Part shown: in pieces, positions 34,555 to 42,671 of the stretch
How positions within the stretch are numbered: the stretch's first letter is position 1
How the letters are laid out: each line of letters starts with the position of its first letter
Source of the DNA: Micromonospora trifolii
GTDB taxonomy: Bacteria > Actinomycetota > Actinomycetes > Mycobacteriales > Micromonosporaceae
Assembly: GCF_022229005.1 (NCBI RefSeq)
Contig: NZ_JAKKFD010000044.1
Coordinates: 1 to 64,000 of the forward strand
Reading direction: 5' to 3'
DNA: 64,000 bases
Notes under the pieces: generated by a model
Told to the model about the DNA's origin: nothing
Database searches by the model: none
The model's input: only the letters and a program-made list of their open reading frames with translations
Made by a program: the position numbers and the translations under genes

Positions 34555-36135
34555 TCAGGTGATGGTGACGGTGGTGCTGTGCCAGCCGGTCGCGCCGTCC
34601 GGGAAGGGCGCGGCCCGTTGGTCGGTCTGGGTGGCGCCGGTGGCGTCGGTGGCCCGTACGCGCACTGTGTGGCTGCCGGGTGTGGCGTCCCAGCGGTAGG
34701 TCCACTGCCGCCACAGGTCCGGTGAGGGGCCGTCGGCGAGGCGGGCCTGCCGCCACGACCCGTCGTCGATCTGCACCTCGACGGCGGTGATCCCGCGACG
34801 TTGCGCCCAGGCGACACCGGCGATCATGACGGGGCCGGCGGGCCGTTGGGCGAAGGGTTTCGGGGTGTCGATGCGGGATGCGGTCTTGACGGGCGCCTGG
34901 GCGGCCCACCCGCGCTGTACCCAGTAGGGATCGAACGCGTCGAAGGTGGTCACCCGCATGGAGGTGAGCCACTTGCAGGCGCCGACGTAGCCGTAGAGGC
35001 CGGGGACGAGCATGCGGACGGGAAAGCCGTGCTCCAGGGGCAGGGGTTCGCCGTTCATGGCCACGGCCAGGAGCGCGTCGCGGCCGTCGAGGATCGCCTC
35101 GAGCGGGGTGCCGATGGTCATGCCCTCCACGGAACGGCTGACGAGCTGGTTCTGCCCGGCGCGGATGCCCGCCTCGCGTAGCAGCGGCGCCAGGGGGATC
35201 CCCGTCCAGCGGGCGGTGCCGATGTAGGGGCCGCCGACCTCGTTGGAGACGCAGTTGAGGGTGATGTCGCGCTCCACCAGGCCGCGGGCGAGGAGGTCGT
35301 CGAATGTCCAGGTACGGGGCCGGTCGACCGCTCCATCCACTGTCAGCCGCCAGGTTTCCACGTCGACCTGCGGGACGGTGAGGGCGGTGTCGACCCGGTA
35401 GAAGTCCCGGTTGGGGGTGAGAAACGCCGAGACGCCGTCCACGCCGGCGGAGACCCCGCCGGGTAGCGGCGGCGCGGGTTGCGTCGGCGGCGGTATGCGA
35501 AGGGCTGCGCGGGAACGGGCCCCTGCGGCGCTGCGGCGACCGACAGCCTGGCCGGTGGTTGCCGCGGCGCCGGCCGTGACAGCCGCCCCCGCGGTGGTGG
35601 CCAGAAACTGCCGGCGGTTGAGCAGCCGCGGCCGACCCGAGCCAGGTGCCGGGACCGTCCGGGCGGCGCGAGACACCACCAGCATCGCGGCCATCCCGAT
35701 GCCGGCGCCGGCCAGGACCGGCAGGACGTCCACGAGTGTCGCCGTCGGGCGGGACAGGGCCGCGGCGACACCGACGGCAGCGAACGCGGCAAGGCCCGCC
35801 AGACCGTAACGGCGCCGTCGTAACGTCGCCGCGCCGAGCAGGACCGCGCTCACTGCCAGCAGGGTGTAGACACCGGCGAGGAGGGCGATCTTGTCGTTCG
35901 TGCCGAAGGTGCGGATGGCGAACGCCTTGACCGGTTGCGGTGCGAGGTCGACAGCGACGCTGCCGACTGCCAGCACCGGGTCGGCGGCCGGATTGACCAG
36001 CGCCGCGACGAGATGGGCCACGCCGAGGGTGACCCCGGCGCTCAGCACGCCGACGACGAGGCCCCGGGCGACGGTCATGCTTCGGGACGACCCCGGCCGG
36101 CGAGTCGCCGGCCGGGGCGCGATGGTGGTGGGCAC
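34555..36135 (-). CDS. Membrane-bound molybdopterin-dependent oxidoreductase (sulfite oxidase family)
   Basis: The 526-aa protein has about four N-terminal helices (about 22-155). A linker with a twin-arginine-like stretch (NRRQFLATTAGAAVTAG, about 173-189) leads to a sulfite-oxidase-type molybdopterin domain (about 235-430) with the molybdenum-binding Cys295 (TLNCVSNEVGG). A C-terminal dimerisation-like domain follows (about 435-526, IAGVAWAQRRGITAVEVQID). The catalytic domain should face outside. Its ATG lies 2 nt after the stop of the fasciclin gene. The substrate is not evident; sulfite or oxidised methionine are possibilities by family analogy only. Confidence 0.88.
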   Translation of the reverse strand: MPTTIAPRPATRRPGSSRSMTVARGLVVGVLSAGVTLGVAHLVAALVNPAADPVLAVGSVAVDLAPQPVKAFAIRTFGTNDKIALLAGVYTLLAVSAVLLGAATLRRRRYGLAGLAAFAAVGVAAALSRPTATLVDVLPVLAGAGIGMAAMLVVSRAARTVPAPGSGRPRLLNRRQFLATTAGAAVTAGAAATTGQAVGRRSAAGARSRAALRIPPPTQPAPPLPGGVSAGVDGVSAFLTPNRDFYRVDTALTVPQVDVETWRLTVDGAVDRPRTWTFDDLLARGLVERDITLNCVSNEVGGPYIGTARWTGIPLAPLLREAGIRAGQNQLVSRSVEGMTIGTPLEAILDGRDALLAVAMNGEPLPLEHGFPVRMLVPGLYGYVGACKWLTSMRVTTFDAFDPYWVQRGWAAQAPVKTASRIDTPKPFAQRPAGPVMIAGVAWAQRRGITAVEVQIDDGSWRQARLADGPSPDLWRQWTYRWDATPGSHTVRVRATDATGATQTDQRAAPFPDGATGWHSTTVTIT

Positions 36136-36137
36136 CC

Positions 36138-36776
36138 TCAGCTCTTGGGCATCAGGACGGTGTCAACGATGTAGACGGTGGCGTTGGCCGTCGAGACGTT
36201 CCCACAGACCACCATCGAGGTGCCGTTGACGGTGAACGACGTGCCATTACCGGTCACCGTGACGTCGTCACCCTGCAACGTCTTGTGGGTGCCGGCCAGG
36301 GTGTCCGGGGACAGCTGGGTCGGCACCACGTGGTAGGTGAGGATCTTCTTGAGCATGGCGTCGTCGGCCAGAACCTTGTCCAGGTCGGCCTTCGGGATCT
36401 TGGCGAACGCGTCGTTGGTCGGCGCGAACACCGTCACGCCCTGCGCGCCGTTGAGCGAGTCCACCAGGTTGGCCTTCTTCACCGCCGTCACCAGCGTCGA
36501 CAACAGCGGATTGCCGGACGCGGCGGTGGCCACCGGCACCTTCGCCATCGCCTCGAAACTCCCCGGGTTGGACGCGTCGGTCGGCACCGCCGCGCACCCC
36601 GGGCCGAACTGACCCGACATCATCATCGACGGCGAGGCCGAGGCCATCGGCGCGCTGGCGGACATGCTCGGCGCGGCACTCGCGCCGCTGGCGGTGTCCT
36701 CACTGTCGGTACCGCCGCAGGCGGACAGGGCCAGCACGGCGATTACGCCGACCGTGGCAAACAGGCGCCGCTTCAT
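36138..36776 (-). CDS. Fasciclin (FAS1) domain lipoprotein
   Basis: The 212-aa lipoprotein has a signal peptide with a lipobox (LALSACGG, Cys about residue 20). A Ser/Ala/Met-rich spacer and one FAS1 domain follow (about 80-212, including VTVFAPTNDAFAKIP and GDDVTVTGNGTSFTVNGT). It belongs to the group of mycobacterial MPT70/MPT83, which are SigK-controlled in M. tuberculosis. FAS1 domains mediate adhesion. It is the first gene before the molybdoenzyme (2-nt gap), with a SigK-like promoter upstream. Confidence 0.9.
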   Translation of the reverse strand: MKRRLFATVGVIAVLALSACGGTDSEDTASGASAAPSMSASAPMASASPSMMMSGQFGPGCAAVPTDASNPGSFEAMAKVPVATAASGNPLLSTLVTAVKKANLVDSLNGAQGVTVFAPTNDAFAKIPKADLDKVLADDAMLKKILTYHVVPTQLSPDTLAGTHKTLQGDDVTVTGNGTSFTVNGTSMVVCGNVSTANATVYIVDTVLMPKS

Positions 36777-36821
36777 ACGAACTCCTCAGATGCTTGTACT
36801 CGATTGCTGCTGTCATGAGGC

Positions 36822-36848
36822 ATTCGAGGCCGACCCGCGGGCGGATGG
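36822..36848 (-). promoter_or_regulatory. SigK-like promoter of the fasciclin-molybdoenzyme operon
   Basis: On the minus strand CCATCC (36848-36843), 15 nt, then TCGAAT (36827-36822). The -35 is identical and the -10 differs by one base from the mycobacterial SigK consensus. It lies 45 nt before the ATG, leaving room for the GAGGAG ribosome site. Confidence 0.55.
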
Positions 36849-36914
36849 GTACAAGATCGGAATTCTTCTGCTGCCGAGCACGACCGCCGGGTCCGGCCCG
36901 CTTGACCCCGCCTT

Positions 36915-36934
36915 CGGTAAGTACTAGCTTACCG
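36915..36934. promoter_or_regulatory. Inverted-repeat operator at the ArsR gene start
   Basis: A perfect 7-bp inverted repeat, CGGTAAG (36915-36921) and CTTACCG (36928-36934), with a 6-nt spacer, ends 3 nt before the GTG start. It must overlap the core promoter. Such placement is expected for an ArsR-type repressor that controls its own operon. Confidence 0.6.
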
Positions 36935-36937
36935 TTC

Positions 36938-37261
36938 GTGGCGACTTACCAAGCCGACGACGGGTGGGACGCGCTCGGCGATCCAACGAGGCGCGCCATC
37001 GTCGCGTGCCTGGCCGAACGACCCCGCGCCGTCGGCGAACTCGCCGAAGTCCTGCCGATCAGCAGGCCGGCGGTCTCCCAACACCTCAAAGTGCTCAAGG
37101 ACGCCGGCCTCGTCACCGACCGCGCCGCCGGCACCCGCAGGGTCTACCGGCTCAACCCGGCAGGTGTCGCCGCCCTTCGAGACCAGCTCGACACGTACTG
37201 GAACCGCGCCCTCACCGGCTTTCAGGACGCCGCCGAAACCCCCACCGAGGAGGAGTCATGA
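36938..37261 (+). CDS. ArsR-family winged-helix regulator
   Basis: The 107-aa protein has one winged-helix domain (about 8-85: LGDPTRRAIVACLAERPRAV, then ISRPAVSQHLKVLKDAGLVT) and no metal-binding cysteines, so it is of the non-metal subgroup. GTG 36938 is chosen because the domain begins at once and an inverted repeat ends 3 nt upstream; the transcript is probably leaderless. The stop overlaps the ATG of the next gene (ATGA). ArsR regulators paired with AHSA1-type proteins are common, and the pair is probably self-regulated. Confidence 0.88.
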   Translation: MATYQADDGWDALGDPTRRAIVACLAERPRAVGELAEVLPISRPAVSQHLKVLKDAGLVTDRAAGTRRVYRLNPAGVAALRDQLDTYWNRALTGFQDAAETPTEEES

Positions 37262-37740
37262 CTGAAAGCGCCGAAGTCGTCGTGCGCCGGCACATCATCG
37301 TGCAGGCCCCCATCGAGCGAGCCTTCACCGTGTTCACCGAACGGTTCGGCGACTTCAAACCGCGCGAGCACACACTGCTCAGCGCCGGGATCGCCGAGAC
37401 CATCTTCGAACCGAAGGTCGGCGGCCACATCTACGATCGCAGCGCCGACGGCGAAGAATGCCGATGGGCCCGGGTCCTGGCCTACGAACCCCCGAAACGC
37501 GTCGTGTTCAGCTGGGACATCAGCCCAACCTGGGAGGTCGAAACCGACCTGGCCAACACCAGCGAAGTGGAGGTCACCTTCATCGCCGAAACCCCCCAAC
37601 GCACCCGGGTCGAATTGGAGCACCGCAACCTCGACCGGCACGGCCCCGGCTGGCCCGCGGTCCGCGACGGCGTCGCCCACGACGAAGGCTGGCCGCTCTA
37701 CCTGGCCCGCTACGCCAACCTGTTCGTCGAGGACAACTGA
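37258..37740 (+). CDS. SRPBCC (AHSA1-like) domain protein
   Basis: The 160-aa protein is a single START/SRPBCC fold (VVRRHIIVQAPIERAFTVFT, then EPKVGGHIYD and GWPLYLARYANLF), a hydrophobic-cavity ligand-binding family. It is translationally coupled to the ArsR regulator upstream and probably handles or senses the ligand that the regulator responds to. The ligand cannot be inferred. Confidence 0.87.
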   Translation: MTESAEVVVRRHIIVQAPIERAFTVFTERFGDFKPREHTLLSAGIAETIFEPKVGGHIYDRSADGEECRWARVLAYEPPKRVVFSWDISPTWEVETDLANTSEVEVTFIAETPQRTRVELEHRNLDRHGPGWPAVRDGVAHDEGWPLYLARYANLFVEDN

Positions 37741-37793
37741 ACGCCGCCGGTCTGTCATGAGGAACTGAAGCATCGTCGACGGGTGAGCCGGGG

Positions 37794-40295
37794 CTACTCC
37801 CCGCCAACGACGCTCGTCTGGGGTTCCCGCCGGGCGCCGAACAGCGCATACGCGAGCACACCGACGCCCACGCTGACGGTCATCACCGCCAGGTACCGGG
37901 CGAGGAGGTACTGCGCCGAGGGTCCGTAGCGACCACCCGCGACGAGCCCGACGGCGACCGAGGCAAGGACCGCGACGACGACGACGACCGCCCAGCGGAT
38001 CCGCCGCCCCCGGATCAGCGAGACGAGCGTGAGAGCCGCGGTGATCATCAACGCCAGCCAACCGGCGCACCACAGCGCGGTCGCCCAGTTGTGGCCGGTC
38101 TGGGCGTACGTCGATGCCACGTTGCCCAGGCCGACGACGGCGCTCGGCCGGTAGGAGGCACCGTGCTGGGGCCGGATGAGGCCGAAAGCGCTTGAGCTGC
38201 CATCGGAAACCGGGTCGAGCATCGCCGCCCCGGTCAGCGACACGACGAGGGCGACGACGACGGACACCAGCAGGCCGGGATGGCGCACCCCGCGCCACGC
38301 CCGCCGTCGGGGCGACCACGCCGGGCCGACCAGCGCGAACCAGAGCATCGGCGGCACGCTGACCGCCAGCCGAAGCAGAAACCCATTGGGACCTTCGGCG
38401 CTGGCGTTGCCGTCGAACCACAGGACACCGCTACGCACCACACCGTGGTCGTAGACGGTGTCGCTGAACAGCGTCAGGAGTGCCTGGCCCAGCGTGAGAG
38501 CCAGGACCGCGGCCATCCCGGCCGCCCAACGCCACTCCTGCACCCGCGCAGCCGTGAACAGTGCGATCGCCGCGACGACCGGGACCACGGCGAGCACGTT
38601 GATGCCGGTGAAGTTGCGGACATCGTGGCCGACGATCACCATCTCGACGGCCTGAACCACAGCGATCAGACCGACGGCCACCAGTACGGCGAACAACGTC
38701 GGATGCGCCACCGTCGCGGGCCACCGCCCAGGCGTCGCAGACGCCTCCCCCGGCCGCTCATCTCGAACGCGCTGTGCGGCTGCGGCCGGCTTCGGCGTGG
38801 GCTCTCTCCTGGGCGTCGATGCCGACGCTGGGGTGGATGCCGGGTCTGAGATGGCCGTCGGCGCCGCTGCCGGAGTGCGCGCCCGAGCCGGCCGTTGACT
38901 CGGTACCGGGTCAAGACCCGGCGCGGGGGCGGGCGGCGGGACCGGACTGGCCGTGCCATCCAGTGCGGCCGCCGCGGCCACCCGCACGCGCGCGCTGTCG
39001 TCCTCGTCGCGCAGACGACACAGTTCCGTCGAGGCCCGCTCGGCGAGATTCGCGTTCGGTCCGCCGCGAAGTCGACGCAGCGCGGTGACCGCCTCCAGTC
39101 GCAGGGCCACCCGCTCACTGGCCAGGTCGGCGAGCACCGCCTCGGGCAGAGCCGCAGGCCGGACGCTGCGGGCGACGGTCAGGCTGCCCTCGACGCCGAA
39201 CGTCCACTTCATCGGCGTCTGACCCGGGGTCCGCTCACGGACCTGCCGGTAGGTGTAGTCGTAGAGTTCGTCGACCGAGATCTCGCCGTCGCCGCCAAGG
39301 TCCGCCTCGCCGGTTGCCAGCCCGTCGACCAGCGCCGTGGTGAAGACCGACGTGCCAGCCTCCGCGCGGGTCAGGTCGCCGCCCTCGAACGCGTACTCGG
39401 TAGCACTGGACGCGGTGAGCACGATCCGGCCGGTGCCGGTGTTGAACTCGTCGCCGATGTGGACGCTCCGGTCGGCGCGAGCGGCCACGCCCCGGTTGAA
39501 GGCGCCGCTGTAGCAGCAGTCCAACACCAGGATCACGCGCTTGGACCGGGTCTGCGCCAACTGATCGTTGACGAATGCGGCGGCCACCCCGGTGGCGCCC
39601 AGCGACGTCAGGTCGGTATCGCGCGCGGCGAGATAGAGCCGGCCGTGCGGATCCTTGACGCCGTGGCAGGAGAAATGCAGCAGCAGCAGGTCATCGCGGT
39701 CGCGGTCGGCGAAGAAACCCGCGACCCGCCGCCGCACGGTGCGCTCGTCGGCGTCCATCAGCAGCTCGACGTCGAAGCCACCGATCGCCGGGTCGCCGAG
39801 CACCCGGGCGAGCGCGTCCGCGTCGTGGGTCGGGGCGCGCAGGGCCGCGAGCGCCGGGTCGTCGTACCGGGCGTTCGCGACCACGAGTGCCCGCCGTAGC
39901 CCGGTCATGGGCCGGCCGGGTTGGGCCAGGAGCGCGGCCACGATCGGCGCGACGTCGCTGTCGGCGGCGACCTCCACCTCAACCCCGGCCACGGCCAGTC
40001 GCACGCGTCGGCGGCGGCCGGCGACGCGGGCGAGGCAGCCACGGATCGCCTCCACCACCTTGGTCATGGCCTCAACGGTCTGCACGGCGGCGACGATGAA
40101 CGCGATTGCGCCGAGCAGCTCGATGCCGCGGGTGCCGTCCGGCGCGGTACCAGTCGTCGTCTGGTCGATCCGAGTGGCACCCGCCTCGGCCAGCGCGAAC
40201 CGCAGCATCTCGGCCAACTCGTCGACGCCTTCTCCGCCCGTGCCGTCCTCGGCGGACACGACCAGAGAGAAGTCGGAAACGCGGGAGGCAGTCAT
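37794..40295 (-). CDS. Caspase-like protease with EACC1 N-terminus and multi-helix membrane C-terminus
   Basis: The 833-aa protein starts with an effector-associated EACC1-like domain (about 8-120, including DELAEMLRFALAEAGATRID). A caspase-family domain follows (about 134-390), with catalytic His211 (FSCHG) and Cys261 (LDCCYSG). A short helical HEAT-like stretch and a Pro/Ala linker (about 400-560) lead to about eight membrane helices (570-820). The caspase domain should be cytoplasmic. EACC1-caspase combinations belong to predicted conflict or cell-death systems of multicellular bacteria, where a separate partner usually carries the matching EACC1 or a trigger. None is seen next to it. ATG 40295 gives the family-like start. 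Confidence 0.85.
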   Translation of the reverse strand: MTASRVSDFSLVVSAEDGTGGEGVDELAEMLRFALAEAGATRIDQTTTGTAPDGTRGIELLGAIAFIVAAVQTVEAMTKVVEAIRGCLARVAGRRRRVRLAVAGVEVEVAADSDVAPIVAALLAQPGRPMTGLRRALVVANARYDDPALAALRAPTHDADALARVLGDPAIGGFDVELLMDADERTVRRRVAGFFADRDRDDLLLLHFSCHGVKDPHGRLYLAARDTDLTSLGATGVAAAFVNDQLAQTRSKRVILVLDCCYSGAFNRGVAARADRSVHIGDEFNTGTGRIVLTASSATEYAFEGGDLTRAEAGTSVFTTALVDGLATGEADLGGDGEISVDELYDYTYRQVRERTPGQTPMKWTFGVEGSLTVARSVRPAALPEAVLADLASERVALRLEAVTALRRLRGGPNANLAERASTELCRLRDEDDSARVRVAAAAALDGTASPVPPPAPAPGLDPVPSQRPARARTPAAAPTAISDPASTPASASTPRREPTPKPAAAAQRVRDERPGEASATPGRWPATVAHPTLFAVLVAVGLIAVVQAVEMVIVGHDVRNFTGINVLAVVPVVAAIALFTAARVQEWRWAAGMAAVLALTLGQALLTLFSDTVYDHGVVRSGVLWFDGNASAEGPNGFLLRLAVSVPPMLWFALVGPAWSPRRRAWRGVRHPGLLVSVVVALVVSLTGAAMLDPVSDGSSSAFGLIRPQHGASYRPSAVVGLGNVASTYAQTGHNWATALWCAGWLALMITAALTLVSLIRGRRIRWAVVVVVAVLASVAVGLVAGGRYGPSAQYLLARYLAVMTVSVGVGVLAYALFGARREPQTSVVGGE

Positions 40296-40422
40296 GCGGA
40301 CCTCGCCTGGAGACGGTGGTGGCGCGCGAAGACAACGCGAAGCGGCGCCCGACAGAGCGTAGTTCTCACAGGGCGGACGGCGTACCACTGCTGCTGAATT
40401 CCGACAGGTTCCCGACGACGAG

Positions 40423-41334
40423 TCAGACGCCGCCGTCCGCTGTGGCGGCGCGCAGCTCCTTGAGCACGTACGTGGCGGCCTTCTCGACGACGCGGATGCC
40501 CTCTTTCTGGCTCACCTGATGGTCGGAGAGCACGGCGATCAGCCAGTCGTGACGGGCCTCGACGATCCGCCCGATGCTGTTCACCAGCCAGCGACCCCCG
40601 TCGACGTCAGCGGTGTCCCAGCCGTTCTTGACGTACTCGGAACGGCTGCCCGGCTCCCGCGCGGCGGTGACTCCCCATCGCTGCTCGGGGATCACCTTCT
40701 TCATGAGGCCCATGACGAAGGTACGGTCCTGCGGGGTCAACGGTCCCGTCGGCGACGTCAGCGCGGTCAGCAGCCGGAGCTGGTCGGCGACAGTGGTCGT
40801 GGTGAGTCCCCAGTGCGTGTTGGGCTTCGTCTCGCGCAGACCGAGCACCCGGTTGGCGGCGTTGAGCCCCCGCGAGCCCTCGATCCGCTGCCACAGGGCC
40901 ACCGCCGCGTCGTTGTCACTGGACACGATCATGGCTTCGGCCAACCGCCGGGTGCCAGAACCCAGGGCCTTGCCCGGCGGGTTCTGACGCAGCAGAAGAG
41001 CGGCGAGAATGTTGACTTTGACGATGCTGGCGGTCTCGAACCGCTTGGCGCCGACCGTCACCGCAGCCGTCCCCTGTCGATCCAGTGCCGCGACCGCCAG
41101 GTGGCCGTCGTAGCGCTGCACGTAGGCCTTGATGCGCGTCCTCGCCTGGTCGATCCGGTCGATGGCCGGCGTCGTGGGGATCGGACTGGAAGGGGAAGAA
41201 CCGTGCGATGGTCCGACCCCGTCGCCGTCGCGACCGCGCGTGGCGCCGAAGGCGGCCGTCGCGACGCCGGCCAACGACATGGTGGCCGCGGAGATGACCC
41301 AGCGGCGCGGCACCTGCCGACTCCGCTCAGCCAA
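40423..41334 (-). CDS. Secreted class A beta-lactamase-like serine hydrolase
   Basis: The 303-aa protein has a twin-arginine-like signal (RRWVISAATMSLAGVATAAFG), a Ser/Pro-rich spacer and a beta-lactamase fold. Ser103-x-x-Lys106 (TASIVKVN) and SDN at 139-141 are present. KNG (236-238) takes the place of the usual KTG. The family includes beta-lactamases and peptidoglycan-acting homologues. The altered third motif and lack of a clear Glu166 loop make antibiotic hydrolysis uncertain. It overlaps the upstream lipoprotein gene by 8 nt, so they are co-expressed. Confidence 0.82.
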   Translation of the reverse strand: MAERSRQVPRRWVISAATMSLAGVATAAFGATRGRDGDGVGPSHGSSPSSPIPTTPAIDRIDQARTRIKAYVQRYDGHLAVAALDRQGTAAVTVGAKRFETASIVKVNILAALLLRQNPPGKALGSGTRRLAEAMIVSSDNDAAVALWQRIEGSRGLNAANRVLGLRETKPNTHWGLTTTTVADQLRLLTALTSPTGPLTPQDRTFVMGLMKKVIPEQRWGVTAAREPGSRSEYVKNGWDTADVDGGRWLVNSIGRIVEARHDWLIAVLSDHQVSQKEGIRVVEKAATYVLKELRAATADGGV

Positions 41335-42028
41335 GGCGGGCCACCGCCCTCGCGGCGATCTGATCCACCACGACCTGGCTGCCCGGATCGGGCAGGCGGA
41401 CCGTCGAGACCGTCTCGCCTCGTCTCAGCATCACGAAGTACGTGACGGTGTTCGGGGTGTCCGCATGCGCGATGCGACCTCGAACGAGCATGCCGGTGCC
41501 CTCCAGATAGTGCGGATCGACGACGTCGAACGAGACCTTCGATCCGAGGACCAGATAGCTCGCGCACCGCAGGAGGACCCGACGGACGTCCTCGACGTTC
41601 CGCTCGGCCCATCCAGGTTCGTACGTCTCCACGACGTGGTGCGCCGGCGACGAGCCGTCAGACAGCCGGTAGTAGCGCTCCACGGCAGCGCGCCGGTGCG
41701 ACTTGGCCGGGTAGTCGCTGCTCTTGTAGTGGGGGCAGCTGTCCTGCTCCCACGGCCAGGACGCCAGACCGGTTCGCGCGTCGTCCTCGTGCCAGTCCGC
41801 TCCCAGATCGCCCGCCCCCAGCAGCGGGCTCGGATAACTCCGTTCCGCTTCTGCGGAGTGCAGCTCGTCGGGGCCGACACCGGACTCCCCCCGATGGCAC
41901 CCTCCGGCCATCACCATCAACGCCGACAGGACCGCCGGCACGGCGGCGAGCGGACGTCGGCCTCTGCCGCGAATCCGGCCCCGGCTCGTCCTGGAGCTTG
42001 ATACGGACACCGCAAACCTCCCCAACAC
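41327..42028 (-). CDS. Putative lipoprotein of unknown function
   Basis: The protein of about 233 aa has a long basic N-terminus, a hydrophobic stretch and a lipobox-like MAGGC (about residue 44). A soluble domain of about 190 residues with a few conserved-looking cysteines follows (DSCPHYKSSDY and RCASYLV). It resembles sensor-like lipoproteins of actinobacteria, but I cannot name the family. It starts at a GTG behind GGGGAGG. Its end overlaps the start of the beta-lactamase-like gene by 8 nt. Confidence 0.72.
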   Translation of the reverse strand: MLGRFAVSVSSSRTSRGRIRGRGRRPLAAVPAVLSALMVMAGGCHRGESGVGPDELHSAEAERSYPSPLLGAGDLGADWHEDDARTGLASWPWEQDSCPHYKSSDYPAKSHRRAAVERYYRLSDGSSPAHHVVETYEPGWAERNVEDVRRVLLRCASYLVLGSKVSFDVVDPHYLEGTGMLVRGRIAHADTPNTVTYFVMLRRGETVSTVRLPDPGSQVVVDQIAARAVARLG

Positions 42029-42170
42029 AGATACTTGCCACAGCAGGTGGCGCTTCAGCCGACGACGCGTGGTGGCACGTTCGTCGCCGCCGCAGCACCG
42101 GCGCGGCGGTTGCCGGCCGCCGGCTCGACACCACCGGGATTCGCCGCACCCCGGCGAGAGTCGAAACCCG

Positions 42171-42671
42171 TCAATGGCGTTCCTCGGCGAACAGCTCGGA
42201 ACGGGTCTCGCCGAGCAACTCGCGCAGGCGGTTGAGGGAGCGCATGCTCTGGCTCTTGACGACAGCGATGGAGACGCCCACGACCTCGGCGGTCGTCTCC
42301 ACGCTCAGGTCGTCCCAGTAACGCAGGACGATGATCGCCCGGTCCCGCAACGGCAGGGTGGCGACCGCGTCCAGCAATGTCATGCGCAGCTCGGCCGGAT
42401 GTTCCTCGCTGCGCTCCGGAGGCGCCGACATCGCCAACTCGCGGCTGGAGCGACGCCGTTGCTGGTCGATCATGCAGCGCAGCAGGATCTTCCGGGCGTA
42501 CGCGTGGGGGTCGTCGGCCCGGCGGACCCGTCTCCAGTTGGCGTACACCTTGGCCAGCGTCGTCTGGGTGAGGTCCTGCGCGAGATGCCAGTCGCGGCAC
42601 ATCAGGAACGCGGCGTCGCGCAGCCGGGCAACGGTCGCCTGCGCGAACTCCACGAAGTCTTCGTCAGCCAT
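42171..42671 (-). CDS. SigE-family ECF sigma factor
   Basis: The 166-aa protein matches the short actinobacterial SigE-family ECF sigma factors. Region 2 is at about 5-75 (FVEFAQATVARLRDAAFLMC, then DWHLAQDLTQTTLAKVYANW) and region 4 at about 105-155 (LPLRDRAIIVLRYWDDLSVE, then VGVSIAVVKSQSMRSLNRLR). It overlaps by 8 nt the gene upstream, which encodes a membrane protein without a zinc anti-sigma motif. That protein is the likely regulator. Confidence 0.9.
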   Translation of the reverse strand: MADEDFVEFAQATVARLRDAAFLMCRDWHLAQDLTQTTLAKVYANWRRVRRADDPHAYARKILLRCMIDQQRRRSSRELAMSAPPERSEEHPAELRMTLLDAVATLPLRDRAIIVLRYWDDLSVETTAEVVGVSIAVVKSQSMRSLNRLRELLGETRSELFAEERH

